Shown: piece by piece, positions 53,562-63,152 of the stretch
Layout of the letters: each line of letters begins with the position of its first letter
Numbering within the stretch: the first letter of the stretch is position 1
DNA from: Erythrobacter litoralis HTCC2594
GTDB taxonomy: Bacteria > Pseudomonadota > Alphaproteobacteria > Sphingomonadales > Sphingomonadaceae
DNA: 64,000 nt
Reading direction: 5' to 3'
NCBI RefSeq assembly: GCF_000013005.1
Contig: NC_007722.1
Location: forward strand, 1,803,501 to 1,867,500
Position numbers and translations under genes: made by a program
The notes under the pieces: generated by a model
Database searches by the model: none
What the model was told of the DNA's origin: nothing
What the model saw: only the letters and a program-made list of their open reading frames with translations

Positions 53562-55581
53562 CGAGGCTGTCAGGGCCCAGCAATTGCTGCAATTGGCGCG
53601 GCTCGGCCACACCGGGATCGTACCACAGGTAAAGCGGCACCCCGGCGACGCCTTGGGCGTTGAGGAATTCGGTGATCTCGGGCTGGCGCAGGGTCCAGTC
53701 GCCGCGCAGCGTAGTAACACCTGCCTGCTCGAACGCCTCGCGGGTCGCCTCGCGCTCGATCGCGACCCGCTCGTTGACCTTGCAGCTGACGCACCAGTCG
53801 GCGGTGAAATAGACGAACACCGGTGCACCGGAGGCGCGCGCTTCATCGAGCGCTGCTAGGGTGAATGGCTTGCTTGCAAGGACCGTCTCGGCCTGCGCTC
53901 GCGTCGGCGATTCGAAACTCGCCAACACCCCGACAGCCATCAGCACCGCGCCAAGTGCCGTCACGGCTCCACGCAATCGCTGGTTACGGCCACGGAACAG
54001 CACGGCTGCCAAAGTTGCGATGAAGGCGATCGACATCGCCGAGAGCGCGAAACCGACGCCCCCGATACGCCAGACCAGCCAAACCAGCGCCAGCGCGGTC
54101 AGCCCCATCGGAACGGCGAGCACCTTGCGAAATGTCTCCATCCAAGCGCCCGGTTTCGGCAGTAATCGTCGAAATGCAGGTATAAAGCCGAGCAGGAGAA
54201 ACGGGAGCGCAAGGCCCAGCCCCAGGACGGCGAAAAGTAGCAGTGCGGTTTCTGCGGGCAGAAGCAGCGCCGCTCCGAGCGCCGCTGCCATGAAGGGGCC
54301 TGTGCAAGGCGTCGCAACGAACGCCGCCAGCAGCCCGGTCGAAAAGGCTCCGCGCGGGGTGCTGCCTTCCGAAATCGACAGGCCCGGCAATTCGAAAAAG
54401 CCGAGCAGGTTGGCGGTGATTAGGCTCGCCAACACCAGCAGCGCGACGACGACACCCGGCTCCTGCAACTGGAAAGCCCAGCCAACCTGCTCGCCCGCCG
54501 CGCGCAAGGCCAGCATTGCGCCGCCCAGCGCAACACAGGCGAGGATCACGCCTGCGGTGTAAGCGAGGCCTTCCATCCGCGCCTCTTGGGCTCCGGCGCC
54601 AGCCTTCGCGAGGCTAAGCGCCTTCAGGCTCAGAATCGGGAAGACACAGGGCATGATGTTGAGGATCAGCCCTCCGAGCAACGCTCCGCCCAAGAGCAGC
54701 CAGAGCGAGGGCAGTTCGGCATCGCGCGCCATCAGGACACGGTCGCCGCTTGGCACCTCGCCCGCCTCGGCGACGAAGCGCAGACCCTGTCCGCTCCCCA
54801 GCCTGACGATGCCTTCGACGGTTTCCGGCTGCTCCCCCGTCCGCGCCAGTGGGATTTCGGCGATCAGCCAGTCGCCATTGCGGCGAAAGCCCTGCGCCTG
54901 CACGTAATTCACCAGGTCGCGATTGGCGATAAAGACATGCGGTTCTCCCGGATCGACGGCTGCCGGGAGCGGGATGGCGAGACGCAGCAGGCTGGCGGTC
55001 TGCTCGAACCGCGCCGTGCTGTCGATCAGCGGGGCGAGCGCGCTACGGAATGCCGCGAATTCGGTGCCTGAAGCGGTGCTCTCGCCAACCGGGATCGACA
55101 CCTGCAATTGCGCGTCCTCGGGCACGCAGATCTGGTCAGTGCAGGCAAGGTAGAAGGCTTCGACCGACACTTGCAAGACATCCGGCCCCGCATAATCCTC
55201 GGTCAGGCGCAACGGCAGCAGCACCGCATAATCGCCCTCGAAAATGTGGTTCATCAGCCCGTCGATCACCAGCCGCTTGGGTGTGGGATAGAGCGGCTCG
55301 CCGACGGACACACCTTCGGGCAGGTCCCACTCCAGCTGCATCGGCAGGCCCGCATCGCCCGGATTGGCCCAATAGCCGTGCCATTCCTCGGACACCGGCG
55401 CAAATTTGAAAGCGAGTGTCGTCTCGCCGCCCGGCGCAACCGGCCCCTCGGCCACCAGCGCCACGCGAATGTTCTGCCCCTGCGCCGCAGCAGGGACTGC
55501 CGCCAGCGCAGCGAGCAGCAGCGCCAGAAGCGCGAACATGGGAGCGGCAATGCGGCTGAAGGTCGATCTTGCGGAGGGCAT
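53476..55581 (-). CDS. dsbD: Protein-disulfide reductase DsbD/ScsB family
   Basis: Carries electrons from cytoplasmic thioredoxin to periplasmic thiols. The 701-aa protein has a signal peptide (AVPAAAQ), an N-terminal DsbC/D-like domain with cysteines in YLACTDQICVPED, and a central eight-helix domain with paired cysteines in NIMPCVFPILSLK and FVATPCTGPFM. The C-terminal thioredoxin domain has active site DWCVSC. All six redox cysteines are present. The C-terminal tail (RPLPRQAQR) lies within the overlap with the convergent lipoprotein gene. ATG 55581 is preceded by AGGACCGAAG. Confidence 0.93.
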   Translation of the reverse strand: MPSARSTFSRIAAPMFALLALLLAALAAVPAAAQGQNIRVALVAEGPVAPGGETTLAFKFAPVSEEWHGYWANPGDAGLPMQLEWDLPEGVSVGEPLYPTPKRLVIDGLMNHIFEGDYAVLLPLRLTEDYAGPDVLQVSVEAFYLACTDQICVPEDAQLQVSIPVGESTASGTEFAAFRSALAPLIDSTARFEQTASLLRLAIPLPAAVDPGEPHVFIANRDLVNYVQAQGFRRNGDWLIAEIPLARTGEQPETVEGIVRLGSGQGLRFVAEAGEVPSGDRVLMARDAELPSLWLLLGGALLGGLILNIMPCVFPILSLKALSLAKAGAGAQEARMEGLAYTAGVILACVALGGAMLALRAAGEQVGWAFQLQEPGVVVALLVLASLITANLLGFFELPGLSISEGSTPRGAFSTGLLAAFVATPCTGPFMAAALGAALLLPAETALLLFAVLGLGLALPFLLLGFIPAFRRLLPKPGAWMETFRKVLAVPMGLTALALVWLVWRIGGVGFALSAMSIAFIATLAAVLFRGRNQRLRGAVTALGAVLMAVGVLASFESPTRAQAETVLASKPFTLAALDEARASGAPVFVYFTADWCVSCKVNERVAIEREATREAFEQAGVTTLRGDWTLRQPEITEFLNAQGVAGVPLYLWYDPGVAEPRQLQQLLGPDSLVTLAREAGPRAARRPEGRVRPLPRQAQR

Positions 55582-55628
55582 CACTTCGGTCCTACTGCGC
55601 CATGTAAGTTTGAATGCAAAGGAATTCC

Positions 55629-56849
55629 ATGGCCGAAACACGCGATCTGCTGATCCTGGGCGGCGGGCTTGTCGGGATGACGCTGGCGCTGGCAGCGGCG
55701 CGGCGCGGCTTCACCAGCCATGTCGTCGACCGCGCCGATCCGGCGGATGTGACGGCGGACGGGTTCGACGGACGGGCCACGGCAATCTCCACTGCAAGCT
55801 GGAACCTGTTTCGAAATATCGGCCTCGCCGACACGCTCGAACCGCATGGCTGCCCGATCGATTCCATCGCCGTCTCCGACCAGATGAAGCCCGGCCGGAT
55901 CGACTTCCAGCCGGAACCGCACGAAGACTCGCTTGGTCGGATGTTCGCCAATCGCACCCTCAGGGTTACTCTGTTCGATGCAGCGCGCGCGGAAGAGAAC
56001 ATTGCGTGGCATGCTCCTGCCGAGATCGTCGATCGCCAGCGTGACGAGTTCGGTGCCAGCGCGGCCTTGGCCGACGGCACTGTGCTGAAGGGCCACCTGA
56101 TGGTCGCCGCCGAGGGTCGCGGTTCGCCGACGCGCGAGGAGGAGGGCCTCAACCTCGCCAAATGGGATTACAGCCATCGCGCGATTATCGTCGGGCTCGA
56201 TCACGAGAAGCCGCACGAAAACGTGGCTTGGGAGATCTTCTATCCCGACGGGCCTTTTGCGCTGCTGCCCGTGCTCGACGGGCCAAACGGCCAGCATCGC
56301 AGCGCGCTGGTGTGGACAGTAGACGAGGCCGATGCCGAAGGCATTCTCAAGCTGTCTGACCGCGCGTTCCTGGCCGAAGTCTACGATCGCATGGATCGCA
56401 TGTTCGGCACAATCGGCCTGAATTCCAAGCGATCATCCTATCCGCTGAGCTTCCAGCACACGTCCAGGTTGACCGGCGACCGGCTGGCTTTGGTTGGCGA
56501 CGCCGCGCACGGCATGCATCCGATTGCGGGCCAGGGCTTCAATCTCGGCCTGCGCGATGTCGGCGCGCTGGTCGAAGTGCTGTCGGAGGGCCGCAGGCTC
56601 GGCCTCGATCCCGGCGATGCGCAGATGCTCAAGAAATACGAGGAATGGCGCGCGCTCGATGCGCTGATGGTGATGTCGGCGACCGATGGCCTGACGCGGC
56701 TGTTCGGCGTGCCCGGCAAGCTCGCTTCGGCGGTGCGGCGGCTCGGCATGGGCGGCGTCCAGCGCACCGGCTGGCTCAAGGATTTCTTCATGAACGAAGC
56801 GCGCGGCGTGACCGGCGAGCGGCCCGAACTGCTGCGCCACCGCGCGTAA
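55629..56849 (+). CDS. Ubiquinone-biosynthesis FAD monooxygenase, UbiH/F/L-like
   Basis: A 406-aa flavoprotein monooxygenase that hydroxylates the ubiquinone ring precursor. It has the Rossmann motif ILGGGLVGMTLALAAARRG, the GRATAIS motif after it, the DG-motif region (LMVAAEGRGSPTR) and the GD motif LALVGDAAHGMHPIAGQGFNLGLRD. This set marks the UbiH/UbiF/UbiL/VisC group; which ring position is used cannot be told. ATG 55629 follows AAAGGAATTCC. Confidence 0.9.
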   Translation: MAETRDLLILGGGLVGMTLALAAARRGFTSHVVDRADPADVTADGFDGRATAISTASWNLFRNIGLADTLEPHGCPIDSIAVSDQMKPGRIDFQPEPHEDSLGRMFANRTLRVTLFDAARAEENIAWHAPAEIVDRQRDEFGASAALADGTVLKGHLMVAAEGRGSPTREEEGLNLAKWDYSHRAIIVGLDHEKPHENVAWEIFYPDGPFALLPVLDGPNGQHRSALVWTVDEADAEGILKLSDRAFLAEVYDRMDRMFGTIGLNSKRSSYPLSFQHTSRLTGDRLALVGDAAHGMHPIAGQGFNLGLRDVGALVEVLSEGRRLGLDPGDAQMLKKYEEWRALDALMVMSATDGLTRLFGVPGKLASAVRRLGMGGVQRTGWLKDFFMNEARGVTGERPELLRHRA

Positions 56850-56850
56850 T

Positions 56851-57771
56851 TTACTGCTCTACGGTTTCCTGCACCGGGCTCGGCTGGCCGATGCGGTTGC
56901 CTGCCCCATCGCGCAAGCGCCGCGGTTCGAGCACGGCTGCGGTCTCGATCAGGTCGAGCGCGCGTTGGGCTGCGGCATAGCGGCGCATGTCGGCGATCCA
57001 GCGCTCCGCCGCCGGGGCGCCGGGCATGTTCTGCACTTCCTCGATTGCGGCTTCGTAACGCCCGCTTTCGAGGAACAGGCGGGCCCGTTCCATCCGGCGG
57101 ACGGGCTGCGGCGAAGGCGCGGTTTCACGGCGCACGATGAAGAGCTCGCTGAGCTCCCTGCGCAGGCGCGCCAGGCTCGGCTCTTCGTCGACAGTGCGCA
57201 ATTGCGGCTCGAGCCCTTCGAGCCGCGCAATCAGCTGGTCCATCGTCACTGGGTCGCGCGACATCGAGATGATCGTGCGCACCGCATTGGGCAGCGCATC
57301 GCCGAAACGCAGCCGCAGCTGGTCGGCGAGGAAGCCGAGTTCGGCCCCGCGCTCGATGGCCCTGCGGGTAGCGAAGGCAATCAGCAGGCCTTCGGCGCGC
57401 GCGGCATTGCCGGCGGCGGCCTGCGCCTGGAGGTCGAGCTGGGTGAGGCGCTGCTCGGCAGCGGCGAGGCGTTGTTCGAGACCGCCCTGCTGCTCGGCCA
57501 CCCGTTCGACGGCTTCGGTCGCTTCCTGCACCGCCTGCGATGCCCGCGCGCTGGGCGAAGGCGCGGGCGTGATATCGGCAAGCGATTCCTCGGGATCGAG
57601 ATCGGCGACCTGCGCCTGCGGCGTTTCCTCTTCGATCGCGACGCTATCGAAGCTTGGTCGCCACCACAAATAACCCGCCACGGCGGCACCGATGAGGAGG
57701 ATCATCAGCGCCACGCCGAGAATCGCCCGGAAAGAGCCGCCCTGCCTGGACTGCGTCAGAAAATCGTTCAT
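56851..57771 (-). CDS. Mic60/mitofilin-like protein of the heme operon
   Basis: A 306-aa inner-membrane protein with one N-terminal TM helix (AILGVALMILLIGAAVAGYLWW), a coiled-coil region (about 75-130: ASQAVQEATEAVERVAEQQGGLEQRLAAAEQRL) and a short C-terminal mitofilin-like helical domain (QLIARLEGLEPQLRT ... RYEAAIEEVQNM). Alphaproteobacterial Mic60 homologues shape intracytoplasmic membranes and are encoded beside hemC-hemD, exactly as here. It follows hemD by 52 bases on the same strand. The sequence alone would be weak; the locus makes the call. Confidence 0.72.
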   Translation of the reverse strand: MNDFLTQSRQGGSFRAILGVALMILLIGAAVAGYLWWRPSFDSVAIEEETPQAQVADLDPEESLADITPAPSPSARASQAVQEATEAVERVAEQQGGLEQRLAAAEQRLTQLDLQAQAAAGNAARAEGLLIAFATRRAIERGAELGFLADQLRLRFGDALPNAVRTIISMSRDPVTMDQLIARLEGLEPQLRTVDEEPSLARLRRELSELFIVRRETAPSPQPVRRMERARLFLESGRYEAAIEEVQNMPGAPAAERWIADMRRYAAAQRALDLIETAAVLEPRRLRDGAGNRIGQPSPVQETVEQ

Positions 57772-57823
57772 CCCGTTCCGTTCTGTGACCCGCTGCCGCG
57801 CCTCGTGCTGCGCGATCTGTCAT

Positions 57824-58513
57824 TCATGCCCGGGGGTTCTGGCACAGCTCGGCTGCCAATTCCAACACTGCGTCGTCGGTTGGCGATGCGGCGGTGTGGA
57901 GAGCTTTCCAGCCTTTTCCAGCCATTTCCGCGATCCTGGGCACCATCGCGACCAGAGAAAGCTTCGATGTGTCGAGCCCAAGCCGTTCGCATTCCTGAGA
58001 AAAATGGGCGGCCGTCTCGCCCGAATGGAGCAGCATGACGGCGTCCGCGTCGAGCAGGCCGGCCTGCGCTTCATTCAGAGGCCGGTAGGAGGCGCGATAG
58101 ACGATCCGCGTATCCACTTCGATCTGCGGCGGCAATTCGAGCTCAAGATGCTTTTCTCCCGCCAGCCGCAAAAGCGAGCGCGGATCCGCTGCCAAACCTT
58201 CGAGCACTTTCTGCAGGCCGCCCGTCCCGGCCATTTCTACCTTCAACCCCGCCTCGCGCGCGACCTGCGCGGTCGTTTCGCCGACCGCGAGGACGGGCAG
58301 GTGCGCGATCTTTGCCAGTTCGTCGCCCGCGTGGCGAATAGCATTGGCGCTGCCGATCAGCAGGCCTTCGTAAGGCTTGGCTGGCGCGCTCCATGCGACC
58401 GGTTCGACCGTACTCAGCGGCATCCCGCGCGCGTTCAGGCCTCTCTCGAAAGCGGCCACGAGAGTGGTGGTGAGACCGGGCTCCGGGCGCAGGACAAAGA
58501 CGGGTCGGCTCAT
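57824..58513 (-). CDS. hemD: Uroporphyrinogen-III synthase
   Basis: Cyclises hydroxymethylbilane with D-ring inversion to uroporphyrinogen III. The family is poorly conserved, but the 229-aa length, RPEPGLTTTLVAAFERGLNARG, ANAIRH, LPVLAVGETTAQVAREAGL, the Tyr-rich YRASYRPL and the C-terminal VAMVPRIAEMA fit. Its start overlaps the hemC stop by four bases (ATGA on the minus strand), the standard hemC-hemD coupling. Confidence 0.93.
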   Translation of the reverse strand: MSRPVFVLRPEPGLTTTLVAAFERGLNARGMPLSTVEPVAWSAPAKPYEGLLIGSANAIRHAGDELAKIAHLPVLAVGETTAQVAREAGLKVEMAGTGGLQKVLEGLAADPRSLLRLAGEKHLELELPPQIEVDTRIVYRASYRPLNEAQAGLLDADAVMLLHSGETAAHFSQECERLGLDTSKLSLVAMVPRIAEMAGKGWKALHTAASPTDDAVLELAAELCQNPRA

Positions 58514-59439
58514 GCGGCCCCGCCGAATACGGTGCGGATCGCCGGGCTGGCGCGATCGAGCAAGTCGGCAGCAAGCCGCTCGATCGCAGCGTAGTCGGCC
58601 AGTGCGAGTTCGCCTTCACCCGCTACCTTGTCCGTTCCATCCGGACTGTAGAGCGTAGCGCGGATCGACAGCCGATTTCCCATCGCCTCAGCGAGAACGG
58701 CGATCGGGCTGTGGCAGGTCCCGTTCAGTCCTGCGAGCAGTGCGCGTTCGGCCATGATCTCGGCGCGCGATGGCGCGTGATCGATCGGCGAAAGAAGCGC
58801 GCGGGCCCCGGCATCGTCCGCGCGACACTCGATGCCGATCGCCCCCTGCGCCGCAGCCGGTAGCCATTCGTCGAGCTCGAGCGGGCTACCGATGTCCAGT
58901 TCGCCGAGCCGCTTGAGCCCGGCGGCAGCGAGCAAGGTCACGTCCGCCTCCCCCGCCTCCAGCTTGCCGAGCCGGGTGGCGACATTGCCGCGGAAAGTCA
59001 CGACCTCTACATCGGGTCTGAGACTGAGCATCTGCGCCGCCCGACGCGGCGCGCTGGTGCCCACTTTCGCGCCCTTTGGAATGTCTTCGATCCCGGCCGC
59101 GCCGACCAGCACATCGCGCTTGTCCTCGCGTGGCAGGATGGCGGCGATATGCAGGGCCTCGGGCCGGAACGTCTCGACATCCTTCATCGAATGGACCGCC
59201 GCATCAATGCGGCCCTCGCCCAGCCAGGCGTCGAGTTCCTTGGTCCACAGCGCCTTGCCGCCGATCTCGGCCAGCGGGCGATCCTGAATCTTGTCGCCAC
59301 TCGCCACCACCGGGACCAATTCGACCGCCTCTTCGTCCCAGCCGTGCGCCGCGCAGAGGCGATTGCGGGTCTCCACCGCCTGCGCCATGGCGAGCGGAGA
59401 AGTGCGGGTTCCGAGGCGGAGGATGGGCGTCTCACTCAT
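58510..59439 (-). CDS. hemC: Porphobilinogen deaminase
   Basis: Polymerises four porphobilinogen units to hydroxymethylbilane. The 309-aa protein shows LRLGTRTSPLAMAQA, VHSMKDVETFRPEALHIAAILPREDKRDVLVG (catalytic Asp region), GTSAPRRAAQMLSLRPDVEVVTFRGNVATRLGKLEAGE, and GTCHSPIAVLAEA with the Cys that holds the dipyrromethane cofactor. It is divergent from tsaD with a 45-base gap containing both promoters. Confidence 0.97.
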   Translation of the reverse strand: MSETPILRLGTRTSPLAMAQAVETRNRLCAAHGWDEEAVELVPVVASGDKIQDRPLAEIGGKALWTKELDAWLGEGRIDAAVHSMKDVETFRPEALHIAAILPREDKRDVLVGAAGIEDIPKGAKVGTSAPRRAAQMLSLRPDVEVVTFRGNVATRLGKLEAGEADVTLLAAAGLKRLGELDIGSPLELDEWLPAAAQGAIGIECRADDAGARALLSPIDHAPSRAEIMAERALLAGLNGTCHSPIAVLAEAMGNRLSIRATLYSPDGTDKVAGEGELALADYAAIERLAADLLDRASPAIRTVFGGAA

Positions 59440-59484
59440 GCGGTTCGCTTGCCCTAGCGAGAGCTTCGTCTAAGGGGAAGCCGC

Positions 59485-60519
59485 ATGAGGATAGTCCTCG
59501 GCATAGAATCGAGCTGCGACGAAACTGCGGCCGCGCTGGTCGCCACCGATCGCACCATACTGGCGCAGCATATCGCTTCGCAGGACGAGGCGCATGCACC
59601 CTATGGCGGCGTGGTACCCGAGATCGCCGCGCGCGCTCATGCCGAGCGACTCGCGCCGATGATCGAAGCGGTGATGCAAGAAGCGGGCGTCGACTACGCC
59701 GACCTCGACGCGATTGCCGCGACGGCCGGCCCGGGCCTGATCGGGGGCGTGATGGTCGGTCTGGTCAGCGCCAAGGCCATCGCCATGGCGGCGGGCAAGC
59801 CACTGATCGCGATCAACCATCTGGAAGGCCATGCGCTCAGCTCGCGGCTGGCCGATTCCGAATTGGAATTTCCCTATGCCCTGCTGCTCGTTTCGGGCGG
59901 GCATTGCCAGATCCTGCTGGTCGAAGGCGTGGGTCAATATCGCCGCCTCGCCACCACCATCGACGATGCACTCGGCGAAGCCTTCGACAAGACCGCCAAG
60001 ATCCTTGGCCTTGGCTATCCCGGCGGGCCGGCGGTCGAAAAGCTGGCGCGCGACGGCGACGCGCAGGCTGTGCCTCTCCCCCGCCCGATGCTGGGCAGCG
60101 CAGAGCCGCATTTCAGCTTTGCAGGCCTCAAGAGCGCGGTGTTGCGAGCCAAGGAAAGCGGCGATCATGAGGACGCAGACATCGCAGCGAGCTTTCAGCA
60201 GGCAGCGGTCGATTGCATTCTGGATCGCTTGCAAGTGGCGTTGGGCGGGGATGACTGGCCCCCTGCGCTCGTCGTTGCGGGTGGTGTTGCAGCCAACCAG
60301 ACGATCCGCGCAGCGCTGGAAGGATTTGCAGCAGATCGCTCGATGCGCTTCGTCGCGCCGCCCTTGGCGCTGTGCACAGACAATGCGGCCATGATTGGCT
60401 GGGCCGGGTGCGAGCGGCTAGACTTGGAACAGGACGATCCGCTCGATTTCCGCGCGCGGCCGCGCTGGCCGCTCGATCCGGAAGCGGAGCCGGTACGCGG
60501 GGCGGGAGTGAAGGCGTGA
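59485..60519 (+). CDS. tsaD: tRNA N6-threonylcarbamoyladenosine transferase
   Basis: Transfers the threonylcarbamoyl group to A37 of ANN-decoding tRNAs together with TsaB and TsaE. The 344-aa ASKHA protein shows [28 protein letters not shown] and [13 protein letters not shown] (metal histidines), [13 protein letters not shown], and [29 protein letters not shown]. Its TGA overlaps the GTG start of gpsA. The gene stands next to the heme operon, as in many alphaproteobacteria. Confidence 0.97.
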   Translation: MRIVLGIESSCDETAAALVATDRTILAQHIASQDEAHAPYGGVVPEIAARAHAERLAPMIEAVMQEAGVDYADLDAIAATAGPGLIGGVMVGLVSAKAIAMAAGKPLIAINHLEGHALSSRLADSELEFPYALLLVSGGHCQILLVEGVGQYRRLATTIDDALGEAFDKTAKILGLGYPGGPAVEKLARDGDAQAVPLPRPMLGSAEPHFSFAGLKSAVLRAKESGDHEDADIAASFQQAAVDCILDRLQVALGGDDWPPALVVAGGVAANQTIRAALEGFAADRSMRFVAPPLALCTDNAAMIGWAGCERLDLEQDDPLDFRARPRWPLDPEAEPVRGAGVKA

Positions 60520-61508
60520 CGGCAGAAATCGCAGTCCTCGGCGGCGGCGCATGGGGCACCGCGCTTGCGCAGATGCTCGCCAGCGACGGGCAAGATGTCT
60601 TGCTGTGGGCTCGAGAAAGCGAGGTCGTGGCCGAGGTCAACGCCGATCATCTCAACAGCATTTATCTGCCCGGTGCCCGGCTGGCCGAAAACATTAAGGC
60701 TACAGGCGAGGTCTCCGATCTCTCCGCCATTCCCACTCTACTCGTGGTCACGCCCGCGCAGCATATGGGCGCAGTGTTGAAAACGCTCCCTGAAAATCCG
60801 CGCGACCTCGTACTGTGCAGCAAGGGGATTGAGCAGGACACCGGGCGGCTCATGAACGATGTGGCCGCCGAAGCCTGCCCCGACAGCGAGATCGCAATCC
60901 TTTCCGGTCCGACCTTCGCGCATGAGGTCGCGGCAGGCCTGCCGACCGCCGTAACGCTGGCTTGCAGCAGCCGTGAGCAATGGGAACGGCTGAAGCCGCT
61001 TATCGCGCGGCCTGCTTTCCGTCCCTATTACAGCGACGATGTAAGCGGCGCGGAGATCGGCGGCGCGGTGAAGAACGTGCTCGCCATTGCCTGCGGCGTG
61101 GTCGACGGGCTCGGGCTCGGCCAGAATGCCCGCGCGGCGCTGATCGCGCGCGGCTATGCCGAAATGCTGCGCTTCGGCGAGGCTCTGGGAGCGCAGGCGG
61201 AGACGCTTGCGGGCCTGTGCGGGCTAGGCGATCTCGTCCTGACCTGTTCCTCCACCTCCAGCCGCAACTTCTCGCTCGGCAAGGCATTGGGCGAAGGGCG
61301 AACAGCGGCAGACCTGATGGCCGACCGGACAACGGTGGCGGAAGGTGCCTACACCGCGCCCGTGCTGGCCGAACTGGCCGAAGCGAAGGGCGTGGATATG
61401 CCGATCGTCCAGGCGGTCAATCGCATTATCGCCGGTGCAGACGCGCAGGCCGTGGTCGCACAGCTGCTCGCTCGCCCGCTGCGCGCCGAGCACGAGTCCG
61501 ACGCTTGA
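60516..61508 (+). CDS. gpsA: Glycerol-3-phosphate dehydrogenase [NAD(P)+]
   Basis: Reduces dihydroxyacetone phosphate to sn-glycerol 3-phosphate for phospholipid synthesis. The 330-aa protein shows [15 protein letters not shown] (nucleotide-binding), [25 protein letters not shown], the active-site Lys in [15 protein letters not shown], and [14 protein letters not shown]. It starts at GTG 60516, coupled to tsaD by GTGA. Confidence 0.97.
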   Translation: MTAEIAVLGGGAWGTALAQMLASDGQDVLLWARESEVVAEVNADHLNSIYLPGARLAENIKATGEVSDLSAIPTLLVVTPAQHMGAVLKTLPENPRDLVLCSKGIEQDTGRLMNDVAAEACPDSEIAILSGPTFAHEVAAGLPTAVTLACSSREQWERLKPLIARPAFRPYYSDDVSGAEIGGAVKNVLAIACGVVDGLGLGQNARAALIARGYAEMLRFGEALGAQAETLAGLCGLGDLVLTCSSTSSRNFSLGKALGEGRTAADLMADRTTVAEGAYTAPVLAELAEAKGVDMPIVQAVNRIIAGADAQAVVAQLLARPLRAEHESDA

Positions 61509-63073
61509 GCATTACTCCGCCGCCCGGCCCGCCCACCAAACCGCCTGCCCCGGACGACAGCGCGGGCGACATGGCTGCGCTCGCCAAGGGCGGGCGGACC
61601 AATTTCTTCGGCTTCATCCTGCGTCTGGTCGCGCGGCTACCCTTCCTGTTTCTCGCCGGGCGGCTCTACGGAGCCGATGCCGTCGGGCGGTTCGCTTCGG
61701 CGCTGATCGTCGTCGAACTGCTCGCACTGGTGTGCTCCATGGGCGAGAAGCGCGGCCTGGCGCAGCGTCTGGCCGAAAGCGAAGAGCATCAGGCCAATCT
61801 GGTGCTCGACGGCTTCGTTGTCGCGCTGATGCTGTCGGGTATCGTCGCGACGATCCTCTATCTCTTCCCGCAGCCGATGTTCCCGAACGGGATGAACAGC
61901 GAACTCGATATCCTGCTGGTGGTGGCCATACCCGGCTACGCGCTGACCGAGATCGCGCTCGCCGCGCAAGCCTACAAGTTCGACATCGCAACGACTGTGC
62001 GCGCGCGTGCCGTGGTCGAGCCATGGACCATTTCGATCATGGCGGGTCTTTTCTATTTCTGGATGCCCGATGCCGGCCTCGCGTTGGCCTATATTGTCTC
62101 GATCTACGCCGGCTTGGTTACGGCGTTATGGCCGTTCCTGCGCACTTATGGCCTGCCGAGAGGCTGGCGTCCGCATCCTGTCTCCATGTGGCGCATGCTG
62201 ACCCGCGCGCTGCCGCTGGCGGCAACCGATGCCGTCGAATGGGGAACGCGGCGGCTCGACATCTTCATCCTCGGCTTCTTCGCCTCCCCCGCAGCCGTGG
62301 GGATCTATTACATGGCGCAGCAGGTCGCGAGCCTGCCGCAGAAGCTCAAGACCAGTTTCGAACCGGTGCTGGGCCCGGTCATCACCAAGAACCTCAAGGT
62401 CAAGAATTACGCCGCCATCGCCAAACAGGTGTGCCAGGTCGGGTTCTGGATCATCGCCGCGCAGGCGGGGATCGCGCTGGCGCTCGGCATACCGGGCGAA
62501 GCCGTGATGGGCCTGATCGGACCGGAATTTGTCGGCGGTACCGGGGCGCTCGCATTCCTGCTGGCGGCCGAAGTCGTGGCGGCCACCGCCGTCGTTTCGG
62601 AAGCGGCGCTGGTCTATGTCGCACGGGTCCGCAACATGTGGATTTCGCTCGGCACGATCGCGCTGCAGGCAGGCCTGACGGTCGGGGCTTTGCTGATGAT
62701 CGAACGCTACGCCTGGGGCGACGGTTTCATGGCGGCAGGCGCAGCGATTTCGCTCATGCTGGCGCTTGGCGCGGCCTCTCTGGTAAAGGCGCTGCTGCTG
62801 GCCAGCATTCTCGGTCACACGGTCAACAACTGGCGCTGGGCGCTGGTGTGGGCGGCAGCGCCTGCGGTCCTCGTCGGCTGGTTGATCACACAGCTTCCCC
62901 CGGCGCTCGAATGGGTCGAGCTGGTGGTGGGCATTCCGCTTATCCTGTGCACCTACGGCTATGTCATCTGGCGGCGCGGGTTCGGGCCCGAAGACCGCAT
63001 GCTTTTCCGCCGGAATCTGGGCGGCGAGAGCGACGCCGACGCAGCCCCGCCCTCCAATCCTGCACAAAGCTGA
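61505..63073 (+). CDS. Oligosaccharide flippase (Wzx/MATE superfamily)
   Basis: A 522-aa polytopic protein with about 12-14 helices, resembling polysaccharide-lipid flippases: FFGFILRLVARLPFLFLAGRLYGADAVGRFASAL at the start, then ATDAVEWGTRRLDIFILGFFASPAAVGIYYMAQQVASLPQ. A proline-rich cytoplasmic N-terminus ([17 protein letters not shown]) precedes the first helix. Translation probably starts at TTG 61505, overlapping the gpsA stop (TTGA); ATG 61571 is an alternative. Exported substrate is unknown. No glycosyltransferases are adjacent. Confidence 0.85.
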   Translation: MSITPPPGPPTKPPAPDDSAGDMAALAKGGRTNFFGFILRLVARLPFLFLAGRLYGADAVGRFASALIVVELLALVCSMGEKRGLAQRLAESEEHQANLVLDGFVVALMLSGIVATILYLFPQPMFPNGMNSELDILLVVAIPGYALTEIALAAQAYKFDIATTVRARAVVEPWTISIMAGLFYFWMPDAGLALAYIVSIYAGLVTALWPFLRTYGLPRGWRPHPVSMWRMLTRALPLAATDAVEWGTRRLDIFILGFFASPAAVGIYYMAQQVASLPQKLKTSFEPVLGPVITKNLKVKNYAAIAKQVCQVGFWIIAAQAGIALALGIPGEAVMGLIGPEFVGGTGALAFLLAAEVVAATAVVSEAALVYVARVRNMWISLGTIALQAGLTVGALLMIERYAWGDGFMAAGAAISLMLALGAASLVKALLLASILGHTVNNWRWALVWAAAPAVLVGWLITQLPPALEWVELVVGIPLILCTYGYVIWRRGFGPEDRMLFRRNLGGESDADAAPPSNPAQS

Positions 63074-63152
63074 CACACGCATTCAGTAGGCATTCACGCC
63101 ATTGGTCGATGCTGAGCCACGGGTTACGGTATCACTTGGGAGGGACTGCCTG

